A stretch of 64,000 nucleotides of DNA from Acanthamoeba sp. SK_2022b (lineage: Eukaryota > Discosea > Longamoebia > Acanthamoebidae), in NCBI GenBank assembly GCA_027943245.1, contig JANDJZ010000063.1:88881-152880 (forward strand), in the 5' to 3' direction. The translations under genes and the position numbers were made by a program. Positions 11,501-22,700 of the stretch are shown piece after piece; positions within the stretch are counted from its first letter, which is position 1; each line of letters opens with the position of its first letter. The notes under the pieces are model-generated. The model made no database searches. It had not been told where the DNA came from and saw nothing but the letters and a program-made list of their open reading frames with translations.

Positions 11501-14194
11501 CTTTTCCTCCTCTTGCTTGAGCTCCTCCTCGCTGGGGCCAACGAGCAGACGCGACTGGCTCAGCAGTTCTGTGAACTCGCAATTCGGGGTGACCTGCGCG
11601 GCGCGCGTGCGTCGTCAAAGACCACCGAACATTGCAGTCCACCACCTCCACTCCTCAGAAGAGGAATACCTCGGATAGGCGTCGGGAGTAGGACAGCCCT
11701 TCCCGATGGAGGTTCTTGTAGACAAGAATGCGGAGATGCTCGCGATCGGCCAGTTTGCACTTTACGCGCCACGTCACCGGAAAGATGGCCCCGCGTGCGG
11801 CGTCCGAGGGCATCTGGAGGAAATACTCCTCTGGTTTGGGGGGAGAAAGGGACAGATCGCGTTCGTGAGGTTTTCCATCCAAAAGGGCCGATTGCGAGTG
11901 CGGCGTGATGAAAAGGCGGAGTGGTAACTGTTGGGGCGCAGGTAGCGCGGAGGTAGGATTTCGCCCGCGGGTCCATCCAAATCGCTGAAGAACGAAGTCA
12001 CCAGGGCGTCGCTCAGTTCGTACGTGGAGCCCTCCTTCCCGAATCGCTCGACTGCGCGCAATGCGAGTGGCGGTGGGGTTAGGCCGTGCATCGAAGGCGA
12101 GGAGCAAGCCGGGAGGAAAGCTACCCTGCAGGAGCCACTCGCGAACTTCGTCTTGCTCGGGACCGGCGTCGTTGATGTAGGCCTCCGTTTGTTGGATGTA
12201 GCCGTACTGCAGGAGGATCGTGAGCGGCAGTGGGAGGATGGCCCCGAACTGCTCCCTGCGCAGCTCCTCGTTGCCGGCAAAGGGGACGTCCTTCCACACG
12301 TCGGCGAAGCGAGCCGAGTAGAGCAGCAGCTGGCGCCTGCGCTCCTTGCTGGGCATGCTCTTGTCGCTGGCGCCGCTCAGGTGGATGAGGTTCACCAGCT
12401 TGTTGAGCACGATGAGCGCGATCGGACTGGGCAGCGGCTTGGTGGTTCCGAGATCGTTGCGCATGGTGGCCTTCTGCGTGAGGGCATGGGAGTTGAACGG
12501 GCTGAGGCTCAGGTATCTCTCCTTCTTGTCGATGCCCATCAACCTGCGCCCACAAGTGCCACTCGTAAACGAACAAGCCTACAGCGCGACAAGCAAGGGA
12601 TCGAACGCGCACCTGTCCAATCCGTTCAGCGCGGCAATGTAGTACATCTTGGCCATCTCGAAGTCGCCCAGTTGGTTGTACACATCGCCGGCGGTGAGCG
12701 ACAGCAGGATCATAGCCTCAAGCGAACACGATGAACCCTCATCCTCCTGTGGGTGGTGGTGGTGGTGGTGGTGGTGGTGGTGGTGGTGGTGAGCAAGTTG
12801 ACAAAAAGCGAGGTCGATAGGAGGTGCGTTACCTGTCCGAGCTTGCCCTGGGTGAGGAGGGTGAAGGCCTGCGAGCAGCAGGCCTTGGCCTTGTCGAGAC
12901 TGCCACTGCGGACGTGGGCATCGGCCAGCTTGACCAGCCGCAGGATTCTATGGAGGCTCGTCTCGCCATAGACGCTGGCCGCGAGCTGTTCGCACTTTTC
13001 GTGCACCGACGAAGCCGCGTTGCGGTCGATATGAGCTGTCGGCGCTCCGTTCGTCTCAACAGTGGCAAGTGCGGCGCGCTCGATCGTTTGGTCGACGGTG
13101 TTGGTGAGGAAGGGCTCGAAGAGCTGCTTAGTCCGGGACAGCAGAACGCAGCCGAAGTCGCCTTCGCCCAGAGTGGTCAGCAGCTCGCGGAAGGGGTTCT
13201 GGGTGGTGAAGAAGTCCCGGTTCCCCTGGATTGCGTTGAGCGCCGCCGCGGAGAAGGTGAAGCCCAGATGCTGCTGCAGGTCGAGCAGCAGCGACAGCTT
13301 GCGGATGTGCTCGCGCAGGTCGTACTCGAGCTTCATCTCCTCATCCGTCAGGCAGTGCCCGTATTTCTCTGGTCCAAGTGGCAACATTAATAACACATAT
13401 GAGCTTCGTTGATTGGACTGGTATACAGTGCAGAGGCGGAGGAGGCCGTTACGGTATTTGGCTTGAATCAGCAGCTTGATCACATGAGTCCAGTAGCTAT
13501 TGGGCGCTTTGCTCTGTCCAAACACAAGGTCCAAATACCTGTAGAGCATGCGTAAGACTGTCAGCTCAACCGGCGCGCGCTCAGGCACGCACGTATGAGT
13601 CAAAGCAAGCCGAGAGCGTTACTGGATGATGGTGGCCCGGTGCTGCGCCGGAGGCGTGTTGCGTAGGGCGGCGCGTATGAAATTTTTCAGGCAGCGCGTG
13701 ATGGCGGACACGAGCAACAGCGAAGCCTGGCCCTTCTTCACATACGGCAGCAGCGACTTGAGCATGCCCAGATAGCGCATGTTGATACCTTTGTGGCAAA
13801 GCAGTGACAGATTAGGAGAGAGCGACTTCGATTCTGCGAAGGGTGACCATCATCGGGAGTTACGCACCAGCCTCGTGCATCCTATCGCGCAGTTGCTGGG
13901 CGTTCAGAGGAATGATCACGCCGCTGGCCAGGTCCTTTGCGAATCTGCATAAGCCAACGTGAGCGTGAGGTGGCCTTGATGCTTACGCTTGAATGCGAGC
14001 AAGCTGAGCGAAAGCGTACTGGGGAATAACGACGGACTGCAGGTGCAGGGTGGCCTTGTGCACCTCCTCGTTGTGCTGAGCTGCGTTGTGGCGCCCAAAG
14101 AGCGTCCATACGTCGCTCGACAGCGGGTAGCCCAAACTCTTGACAAACTCTGACCGCAAGGTGATCGCTCAAATGTGAGTCACACCAAACGGCG

Positions 14195-14255
<61 letters not shown>

Positions 14256-14858
14256 GGCTGAGTCCCGGGGCGATGGTGGAGATGTGCAGAGAGGCCCAGT
14301 ACCGGGTCTCAGCAGACTGTGGAAGGACTTGCCCTTGAATCCGCCGAAGTTGAGCAGGGCGTGGCCGCGTACGATGCACTGCGCGAGAGTCGACGCGCGG
14401 TGGTTGATCGGACCGCGGCCGCTGTAGACGAGCGTCGCCTCGGAGAAGGTGATGCTCTTGGGCTTCTGCTTGGCCTATCAGTGCGCATGCCCCCAGCGAG
14501 CCACGTGAGCCACTCACCGTTTCCCCTCTGAGATCAGCCCCTCCTCCCTGGCCCGAGCCTGTACCTTCTCCTCGGGCGTGAGGTCGGCGTAGTCAGCGGA
14601 GAGGATCTCCAGGATCTCCTTTTCCCAGTTCTGTACTGTGAGGTCGACCTCGACCACGCGCGGCCTCTCCCTCTCAGACCACGCGTCCTTCCGACCCTCT
14701 GGGGGCAGCAGCAACGCCTTGAACGTCACCCACGACGGCTCGGCCGGGAACACCCGCGCCGTGTCTGCGGAAAGCCAAACGAAACGCGCGCCATGAGTCG
14801 ACTGTGCGAAGCCTTCGCTTGCCCTGCAGTTAACAACAAACAACAACAACAACAACAA

Positions 14859-14951
<93 letters not shown>

Positions 14952-17900
14952 CAACAGAGGTTGTACCGACGACGTAGTAGCGCCCGTCGGTGGCGCGATG
15001 GCCTTCGATGTCTGTTGGCGCGTAGAGTAACACTGACGCCGAGGGCACAGGGCCGGCGATGTGTCCCTTGATATTGATCTGTTCCGCCGCGCCCTTCATC
15101 AGCTTCGACAGTACGACGTCCTTGTCGTGCACGCTGCGACCGCCATCTTAACCATCAACACCACCAACAGCGACGTGAGCAACAGAAGCACATGGAGAAG
15201 AGGCAAGAAGATGAGGGCTTACCTGCGCTGCCGTAGCAGAGGGTCTTCTTGCCGATAGGCAGGCGACAGCAGGCGATCATCCTCCAGCCGCAGTAGTCGA
15301 TGATGGCCATGATAGGCACGCACAGTCGTGGTAGCGAGGAGTCGTTCGACTTTGCCAAGAAGTAGGCCCGAAGGCCCTTGAGCTCGTGGCTAGCGGCCTA
15401 AGCCACACACCACCCACACACGACACACGCGTCAGCCATACCCGAATGTGTATCGCGAGTGCGTGCAAGTGCTAGTAACCTTCAATGCGTAGGCGTTGCC
15501 TCCGTAAATGCCATGGAGGTCGATCGCGAACTTGAAGAAGATGCCCTCCACCATGTACTTCTCACCACCTGAGTGATGCCGACTAAAAGTGAGAAGGTGG
15601 TGCGGGAGGGGGCGATCAGTGCTGGAGGCGAACCTGCGATGCCGCCCATATCGGTCTTGGGCTTGTGCGTCTTCTTGTCGTGAGGAAGGGACATCTCCGA
15701 GATGATGGTCTGAGCGATGGCTTCAGCCTTGCGATTGAACTCCTGCACCAGCCCGCGCAGCTGCGCCAAGAGGGGCAGCTTGGCCTCGTGGTCGACCGGC
15801 GCCCCATCTGGCTCTGGGCCACGCCACAGCCGCATGTTAGAAAGCTAAAGCTTACCTCGCTTTTCTCGATTTTCTCATTGATTGTTTTTCTTATTGATTT
15901 TTCCACCATCGGAGCGTGGAAGTACCGTTGGCGAGGTAGAGGTCGAACAGGTGCTGCAGCTCCTTGTTCCAGTCTCTCGACTCACCCTCGTCGTCTTCAT
16001 CGCTCTTGTCCGCCTTTTCTTCATCGGCGTCCGAATCGGAGTCAGAGCACGAGTCGCTCACGCTCGAATCGTCATCGTTCGAGACGCTTGAATCGCTGTC
16101 GTCGTCCTGCGCCATGTGCACACATACAACAAGAATGAGACCACGGCCCTTTTCGTGATAGGGCAGAAACTCACGGACCGACTCTTCCCGTTCGGCAGCC
16201 GCTTCAGCGTAGATCGAGCCTGGGTCGTCTGACGGCTGGCCATACCCCCCACCCACACGCATCTCCGCAGCGTCGCCACTGGCGTCGGTCTCGCAGTAGA
16301 TGCTGCCCCCGTCCGGCGGGGCCTCTTCGCCTTGTTCCCCCATGTAGCTGCAATAGTACTTGCGCTCCCGCTTTGCCGCCTTCGTGTCCGACGGCTCCTC
16401 CTCCAGCCCGTGGCTGCTGCCGCTCTCCTCGGAGCCTTCGGCATCGGTGTAATAGGCTCCCATCGGGCTCGAATACGCTACACACCCACCCTCCCGCTAT
16501 ATAAATATGGCCCAACCGACGGTCAGCTCTCAACGATGAGGTGCGCGCACGCGGGAGCAAGCACAGTCGCGCACCTTGGACTTGGCCCCCGGCGTCACCG
16601 GCTCTTCTGTCGACGGAAATCCAAACTCGTTCGCCAAATCGAGGGTCAGCGACTTGATCCACACGTCGCCTGCTAGCCCTACGCCCGAAAGGTCCACACA
16701 TCCCGGATTCCGAGGGTCGTTTTGGTATCTTACGAGGAGGAAACACGCACATGCACACGCACACGCACACGCGCACATACACGCACGTAGCCGGAGCTTT
16801 TGATGTTAGCATGGACAAGGGACAACAAAGAAAGAGAAAGAGAAGAGCGCCCACCTTGTCTTCCAGCACGACGCGCAGAGGTGCATCACTTCGGTTGTGG
16901 GGTTTGGCGTGGGGGTGTGCGGAAGCGAGGAGTAGAGGGCGCCTTCGATGCGAGAGGCGCCGCAGTCGTGGCACGGATAGAGATGATACTTGTACGGATT
17001 GTTGGCCCGAATCAGTTCTGAACGTGTTCCCGCCACCCACCAATGAGCTCACTGATAGTACAGCCAGAGGCCACGTGAATGTGCAAGTGCGTGGACTGGT
17101 GGTCGAACCGACGGGCGCGGCGCGCAGGAGCTCATCGATGTCGAGCCTGCAACCCACGAGCGGGAAGGGAATGGTGACGAAGAGGTGTTCGCTGTGATGC
17201 ATCTCCTTCTGCTCGGTGCTGCAGCCCTCGCACAGGTTGAAATTGGGGCACCGCGTGCAGCGATTGAGCGGGCCCACGACCGCCGCCGCATCGATCCCCT
17301 TCTTTGGGCACACCGCGCAGCGGCTACCCTTGTGGTAGGCCACCGCGAGGAATCGGTAGTCTTGGTCTTGGGGTAGGAATCTGTGTGCAGCCACACAACA
17401 CAATCAAACGCTTCAGAGCCCAGCGCCGCTTACGGGACACGACACACCAGAGGATAGGCCCAGCTCGTACTTCATCTTGTCCTGCTGGAAGGTCACGCGG
17501 CAGCTTTGGCCTTTGCTGAGGGACAGGCAGGCGTAGAGTGCGTCGTTGGGGTTGTCGGCCGCCAGGCGCACGTCGTCGTAGGCCACGCCCAGCGATGTAC
17601 CATTGTGGTAGAACGTGATGGTGCCGGTCTCCAGGTCCACCGCGACGCCGATCACGTCACCCGCGTTCCAGCGCACGCCGTAGCCCGGCGTTTCCTTGCC
17701 GCTAAGGCTCTGCACGCGATAGCCGTCGTACGCCCACGACACCTTCTCGTAGTCGCCTACGCCCATCCCGCGCTGTTCGCATAACTGTTAGTTGAAGCTG
17801 AAAAGAAGAGGAGAAGGCGGTCCGTTTTTCCCTACCTCCGGGCGGGCTGTGAAAGAGGTAGAGGCCCAGCCAATTTGGAAGAGGCCCGACGTGAGCAGCT

Positions 17901-18146
17901 CGACCTCGTAGTACCAACGGCCGGCCTTGACCTGGGCTTCGCTGCGGCACGAGCCGAACCACCGTACGTCTCCCTTCACCACCTGGCACGAGAGCGACAC
18001 ACCCACCCCCTGACGTGAGTCCCACTCGCAAGCAGTGAGAGGCCAGCAAACAATACCGAGCCGTCGTCGCTAAAGTCGAGGCAGCGAGCCAGAGGCAGCA
18101 GCCGGCAGCCCCGCCACCCCTCGAGACAAGCAGGGTCGGCATTCAT
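8599..18146 (-). CDS. Giant SPRY-ZZ finger-CLU-TPR-RCC1-Ig-like-ankyrin protein
   Basis: The gene starts at ATG 18144-18146 (MNADPACLEGWRG) and ends at TGA 8599-8601. Domains in order on the minus strand: SPRY (WYYEVELLTSGLFQIGWAS at about 17860-17920, GVAVDLETGTITFYHNG at about 17600); a ZZ-type Cys-rich finger (CAVCPKKG...CTRCPNFNLCEGC, about 17220-17330) and a second Cys pair cluster (about 16860-17000); an acidic linker (15980-16460); a CLU domain (KYMVEGIFFKFAID, ASHELKGL, MAIIDYCGWRMIA, about 15840-14980); the CLU-central block with GINMRYLGMLKSLL (about 13750); TPR-like helices (13100-12620); beta-rich segments (12540-11300); RCC1 blades (about 11240-9700, e.g. GNNDNGQLGVGDTEQRTAP); an Ig-like/SKICH-like sandwich (about 9560-9230, GRYRFVYQRKL); and ankyrin repeats (about 8950-8610). 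CLU proteins act in mitochondrial distribution and mRNA binding; the role of the extra modules is unknown. I saw no stop-and-start pair that would split it, but a boundary near 11.3-12.5 kb cannot be excluded. Confidence 0.65.
12752..12790. repeat. (TGG)n microsatellite in an intron
   Basis: About 13 TGG units lie in an intron between the exons encoding the TPR-like segments of the giant CLU-type gene. On the transcript strand this reads (CCA)n. Confidence 0.9.
14196..14255. repeat. (GT)n microsatellite in an intron
   Basis: About 30 GT units lie between two exons of the CLU-type gene (upstream exon ending near 14270-14330, downstream exon near 14100-14150). The transcript strand reads (CA)n. 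Confidence 0.9.
14833..14955. repeat. (CAA)n(CAG)n(CAA)n trinucleotide tract in an intron
   Basis: A compound tract of CAA units, about 27 CAG units and CAA units again. It sits between the CLU-domain exon that ends with ...DGRYYV near 14970 and the exon starting DTARVFPAEPSW near 14765, so it is intronic. The transcript strand carries (CUG)n flanked by (UUG)n. Frames through it giving poly-Gln, poly-Ala or poly-Leu are not coding. Confidence 0.95.
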
Positions 18147-18305
18147 TGCAGTTCTTGTCTGGTCAAGTTGCGCAACTTCACTCTTTCACAGCGGTTGATA
18201 GCCGCTAATTGCAGAATTATCCGAATTAATTGTTGCGGAATTTGGGAAACGCACCAATAATTTAACAAAAAATCGTCGTAGAACAGAGACGACGGAAAAG
18301 GATTG
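18147..18305. promoter_or_regulatory. Probable bidirectional promoter
   Basis: Only 159 bases separate the start codon of the minus-strand CLU-type gene (18146) from the start codon of the plus-strand DNA ligase (18306). The segment is AT-richer than its flanks and has no coding frame. Both promoters must lie here or reach into the genes. No specific factor site is claimed. Confidence 0.55.
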
Positions 18306-18891
18306 ATGGAGAGAACTCGCGTCGGTGGAGGTAGCGGCGGAGAGGCAACTCGCCTTGTTAGGGCAGGTCGCCCCGACACCCCAATACCCGCCGGAGAGGT
18401 GCCTTGTCCCCCCCCCCAAACTCTGGTGCACGCAACTAATGCCTAGGAGTGTCAGGTGGTGGAGCTGGGGCGTACGTGGCTCGGACAGCAGTACACTCGA
18501 TGCTCGCGGGTACATGTCGAGCTCCGCTACGACGCCGCCTCGCGCAGGCTGCACCTCACCGCTGTACGTGCTCCTGCCGCTTTCGTTCGCGGGCCCAACC
18601 CACTCACGTGCACCACCTGCAGCGAGGTTCGAATCCGATTGTGGTCGAGCATGCGGACAGGGGGAAGACCAAAAACAAGGCCCAGGGCAAGAAGGTGCTG
18701 CTGACCAAGGGCGAGGACGCCACGCTGCAGCACGCCGACGCGCTCTACCTGGTGCCGCAGGACGAGACGACGCGCTTCGTCGTGCACATGCCCCAACCGA
18801 AGGACACTGGGGCCTCAGTTGGCGGTACGGTCATCGCGAGTCAGGAGAGCAGTCAGGTTCGCATCACATCGACGTTGTGTGCCCTGGAGTG

Positions 18892-18949
<58 letters not shown>

Positions 18950-21329
18950 CAGCTGATCATTGACTATACGGCAGGCGTCGTGGCCTGACATCGCTGAGAT
19001 GCTGCCGCCTAAGGCGACCACCACGAGTTCGTCTAGCAAGAAGCGCAAGGAGCCGGCCGCGGACGATGACGATGTAGAGCATGGCATGGCCAAGACGAAG
19101 TCGACGGCGGCCAAGGCCGGAAAGGCAGCGAGCAAGAACAAAGACGATGAGGCTGAGCGTCCTAGAAAAAAGCCGCGCTGCAAGTACGGCAGCGAGTGCT
19201 ATCGCAAGTCAAAGGAGCACAAGGAGCAGTTCTCCCACTCCCCGGCCGGTTCGCCGCTTCGCAAGGTGCACTACTAGACCAACTCACCCACGTTATTTCT
19301 TATCACTATTATCATACAATTACTTTATTCCTGAATAATTTAATTAATTGTGTGATATTCAGGACTGTGACATAGAACGAGAGGCAGATGATGATGATGA
19401 TGAAGAAGAGGAGGTGGAAGAGGAGATCTTAGAGAAGAGCAAGAGCAAGAAACAACCCGCTAAGCCAGCCGGCAAGACAGACAAGGTCAAGAGCGGCGAA
19501 GGCGTCAGCGGAGGATCCTTGGCCGGCAAGACGGTGGTGCTGACGGGCGCGCTGGGCACCAGGCGCGCCGACATGGTGCGACTCCTCAAGCAGGCCGGTG
19601 CCAAGATCGGCTCCGGGGTCAGCAAAAACACCGACATACTAGTGGCCGGCGACAAGGTGTGACCTCCTCCCTCACACATAGACCGGTCGTGTACGTCCAG
19701 GCTGACAGACACATCTCTTCCCAACAACCAACAACGTACCAATAGCCAGGCAGCAAGCTCACCAAGGCCGAAGCGTTGGGCGTGGCCGTGTGGCAAGAGG
19801 AAAAGGTGCCTGCGCCCCAGCTTCGGAAATCCCGCCATACGTGCATGTGGCCTCTAAAGGCGTGTGTCCGTTGGCGCTCTCTGTTATGAAGCTGCTGAGG
19901 GAGCTAAAGAACGCGGGTATCGACGAGGACGCGGTGGGCGAAGCTGCCGAGCGGGAAGACGCCGTTCCCGACGTGCAGCTGCTGCTGGCCAACAAATGGA
20001 CGCCCAGCACCGACCCCACCGGTTGGTGGATGAGCGAGAAGCTGGACGGCGTCCGGGCGTACTGGAACGGCAGGTACCGGCACTCGCCACTGTCTGACCT
20101 CCGTGCGAGCTTCCACGGTTCGGCTTACGCACGTGAGTTGGTGGTGGTGGGCAACGCCAGTCACTTTGTCTCGCGGCTGGGCAACAAGTTCGAAGCCCCA
20201 GATTGGTTCGTCGAGGGCCTACCCTCCAGCTCGATGCCCCTCGATGGCGAGCTGTGGAAGGGTACCGCTGCGCTCACCCCCCCCCCTCTCTTTTCCCAAA
20301 GCTTCGGTTGCCGTCGTCAGACAGAGCCTGCCTGCTCACTTCGTGCACACACACCGCGTGTAAATGGGCAAGGTCGGGGCATGTTCCAGAGCGCCGTGGG
20401 CATCGTCAAGTCCAAGGGCAAGTCTGACAAATGGAAGGAGCTCACCTTCCAAGGCACGTCTACCCGCTTGCTGAAACACGGACCCTGCGTGGTCTCTCTC
20501 ACCCATTCAATGCTCCCTTGGACGCTCCGCAGTATTCGACGCTCCCGGTATGTTGACCGAGCCCTTCGAGGCGCGAATGGCGGCCATCAAGCGATGGTTC
20601 GAGAAGAAGGGGCAGGAGGGCGCTCCCTATGCACGCCTGGTGGAGCACAAGAAATGCAAGGGCGAGGACCACCTTGTCGCCGAGCTGGCCAAGATCGAGA
20701 AACGAGGCGGCGAGGGCGTCATGCTGCGCCAGCCCGGTTCACGCTACGTTGGAGCACGGTAGCGCTCCTCTCGCGTGCCTTTCTCTTCCCCCACGCTCTT
20801 GCTCACCCGCACCACACGCACAGATCGAGCACACTGCTCAAGGTGAAGACTTTCCACGACGCGGAGGCGCGCGTGATCGGCCACACCAAACTGGCCCCTG
20901 CCCCAGGCGCTGTCAATAAGATGAAGGTGGGCACCCTTCGCTGCGAGATGGCCAACGGAACCCAGTTCAGCGTCGGCACCGGGTACCTCCTCCTTTTGTT
21001 CTACCTCCCCCAACGCCGCCGTTCCCTCATGCCGCCCCTCCCCCCCCCATTCACAGATTTTCTGATTACCAACGCGAGAACCCGCCACCAATCGGGGCCA
21101 TCATCACGTACCGTTTCCAGGAGCTCAGCAAGGACGGCGTCCCTCGCTTCCCGTCCTACGTCGGTACGGCGAAGCTGGGCTTGGCGGCTTGCACATCTCT
21201 CTCACACTCACGCCAACTCGGTCGCTCCCTCTGCGGCGGTGGTGGTGGTGAACAGGGGAGCGGGCGGACATGACCGAACCCAAGGACCCCGACCCATCCC
21301 TCATGGCCGGCGCGAAGAAGGACGCCTAA
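18306..21329 (+). CDS. FHA-PBZ-BRCT-ATP-dependent DNA ligase (LIGk/periplasmic-ligase type)
   Basis: The start ATG at 18306 begins an FHA domain assembled from three exons: PDTPIPAGE joins VVELGRTWLG (intron 18399-18455), then RCSRVHVEL, then RGSNPIVVEH after the intron near 18556. This is the PNKP/APLF-type FHA. A PBZ zinc finger follows (KPRCKYGSECYRKS..., spacing C-x5-C-x6-H-x5-H, about 19170-19240). After an acidic linker comes one BRCT (LAGKTVVLTGALGTRR, TDILVAGDK, about 19518-19660). The ligase core has motif I SEKLDGVRAYW (about 20032), motif III SMPLDGELW, motif IV KRGGEGVMLR and motif V LLKVKTF, then an OB-fold ending ...LMAGAKKDA at TAA 21327-21329. The core is the small kinetoplastid/periplasmic type, not LIG1/3/4. 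FHA binds phospho-Thr and PBZ binds poly(ADP-ribose), so recruitment to PARylated breaks is inferred. Confidence 0.85.
18892..18949. repeat. (TTG/GTT)n microsatellite in an intron
   Basis: About 19 GTT units in the DNA-ligase gene between the FHA exon (ending near 18850) and the exon leading to the PBZ finger. They lie directly before a cag acceptor-like site at 18950-18952. Confidence 0.9.
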
Positions 21330-21488
21330 CGAGTCGCACAAGAGACGAGAGGGAGAGGGAATGGACAACTTGGGTGGAGTGAAAAAGGCAGAAAAATTAT
21401 GGGACATATAACGCTGCGTGGAGACACGTGCGGGAAGGGGGGCAAAGAGCAAAGGGAGGAACAGCGCGGTGTGAAGGAGGAACAGCAA
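21330..21488. other. Convergent 3' intergenic space
   Basis: These 159 bases lie between the ligase stop codon and the CBS-protein stop codon of the converging gene. No coding signal is seen. Confidence 0.5.
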
Positions 21489-22700
21489 CTACTGGTGGAA
21501 GGCCTTGAGGATTTCGAGGAGGGAGATGACGCCGATGGGCTTGCCGTGCTCGTCGACGACGTAGACGCGGTGGACGTGGTTGGAGACCAGCTTGTCCAGC
21601 ACTTGGCCGAAGCTGGTGCGCCCAGCGACAGTGATGGCGCCGACGCCCTCCGGGCGCGTCTCCTTGACAAACTCGCTCACGGGCACGAACAGCCGGGCGA
21701 GCAGCTTGCCGTCGTAGCCGACGACCTTCAGGTCCGACGCGCTCACGTTGCCCACGAGCTTGCCCTCGGCATTGACCACGCCCACGGCGCTCACGCCGCG
21801 CTCGTGGATGAGGCGGAAGGCGGCGATGGCCTCCTCGTCCTCGCGCACGGTGATCACGTCGGCGTAGCCCAGCTTGAGCTGCTCGACGGTGGAGTCGGCC
21901 AGGCGCTCGAATCGCGCGAGCCACTTGTAGATGAGACGCGCCACGTGGGACTGGGTCACGATTGTGAGCAGCTCGCCCGAGGTGTCCACCACCGGCACGC
22001 GGTGCACGCGCCAGTTGATCATCATCTCGATCGCGTTCGTCACCGGCGCACGCTGGTCCACCGGGTTGTACGGATTGCGCTTCGACAAATCTGCGCTCAC
22101 GATCCACCAAACACACACGACACACCATCGTTGCGTTTCATTTCATTTCAAGTTTAGGTCATGTCCGGAACAGGGCACGCGCCGCACGCACGCACGCACG
22201 CACGCAGGAGCGTGAAGGAGAGGGGGAGGGGCGCACCGACGATGGAGCCGCAGGGCTCGTTGGCGAACTTGTCGGAGGAAAGAAGCTGGTCAAAGTCGGC
22301 AGTGTCGAGCTCGCTCTTGGGGATGTTGAGCACGTTGAGCGCGTGGTGCACGAGGTCAACCATGTCCACGAAACCCACCCACTTGTGGGTCTTGGTGTTG
22401 AGCACCGGCGCCGACAGGATCTTGTTCTCCACCAACGTCTACGCCAGCACCAATAACGTGATTTAACTTTGTAAGGATCAAAATTATTTTGGATAATTAA
22501 ATAATCGTATGCTTGCAAAAAAAGGCTGAATGCGGTAAATTGCTTTCTTAGTAGGGACACCTAGTGCGTACCTTGAAGACCTGGGCGATGGGGGTGTCGG
22601 TGGTGACCGAGATGATACGGCCGTGGTCTTCGGGGAACAGCTGACGCACGTCAGTGTTCTTGAAAAGTTCGGTGGCTGCGCTACGGTATGTCTCCGCCAT
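21489..22700 (-). CDS. Four-CBS-domain protein, AMPK-gamma/SNF4-like
   Basis: The start is at 22700 (MAETYRSAATELF). An in-frame ATG upstream is not needed because the family-like sequence begins here. Two short introns (about 22450-22570 and 22094-22240) separate three exons. The protein of about 320 residues is almost entirely CBS repeats: IISVTTDTPIAQVFK with KILSAPVLNTKTHKWVGFVD (CBS1), APVTNAIEMMINWRVHRVPV (CBS2), DVITVREDEEAIAAFRLIHE (CBS3) and AITVAGRTSFGQVLDKLVSN with GKPIGVISLLEILKAF (CBS4). The order, spacing and length match the gamma subunit of AMPK/SNF1 and related Bateman-module proteins that bind adenine nucleotides. It ends at 21489. An AMPK-gamma role is probable but a stand-alone CBS protein is possible. 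Confidence 0.8.

Noticed and set aside
14793..15132. Poly-Gln, poly-Ala and poly-Leu frames
   Set aside because: Produced by the intronic CAA/CAG tract; flanking exon phases skip it.
18626..18637. tRNA T-loop-like sequence aggttcgaatcc
   Set aside because: No acceptor stem, D arm or anticodon arm around it; it encodes RGSNP of the FHA domain.
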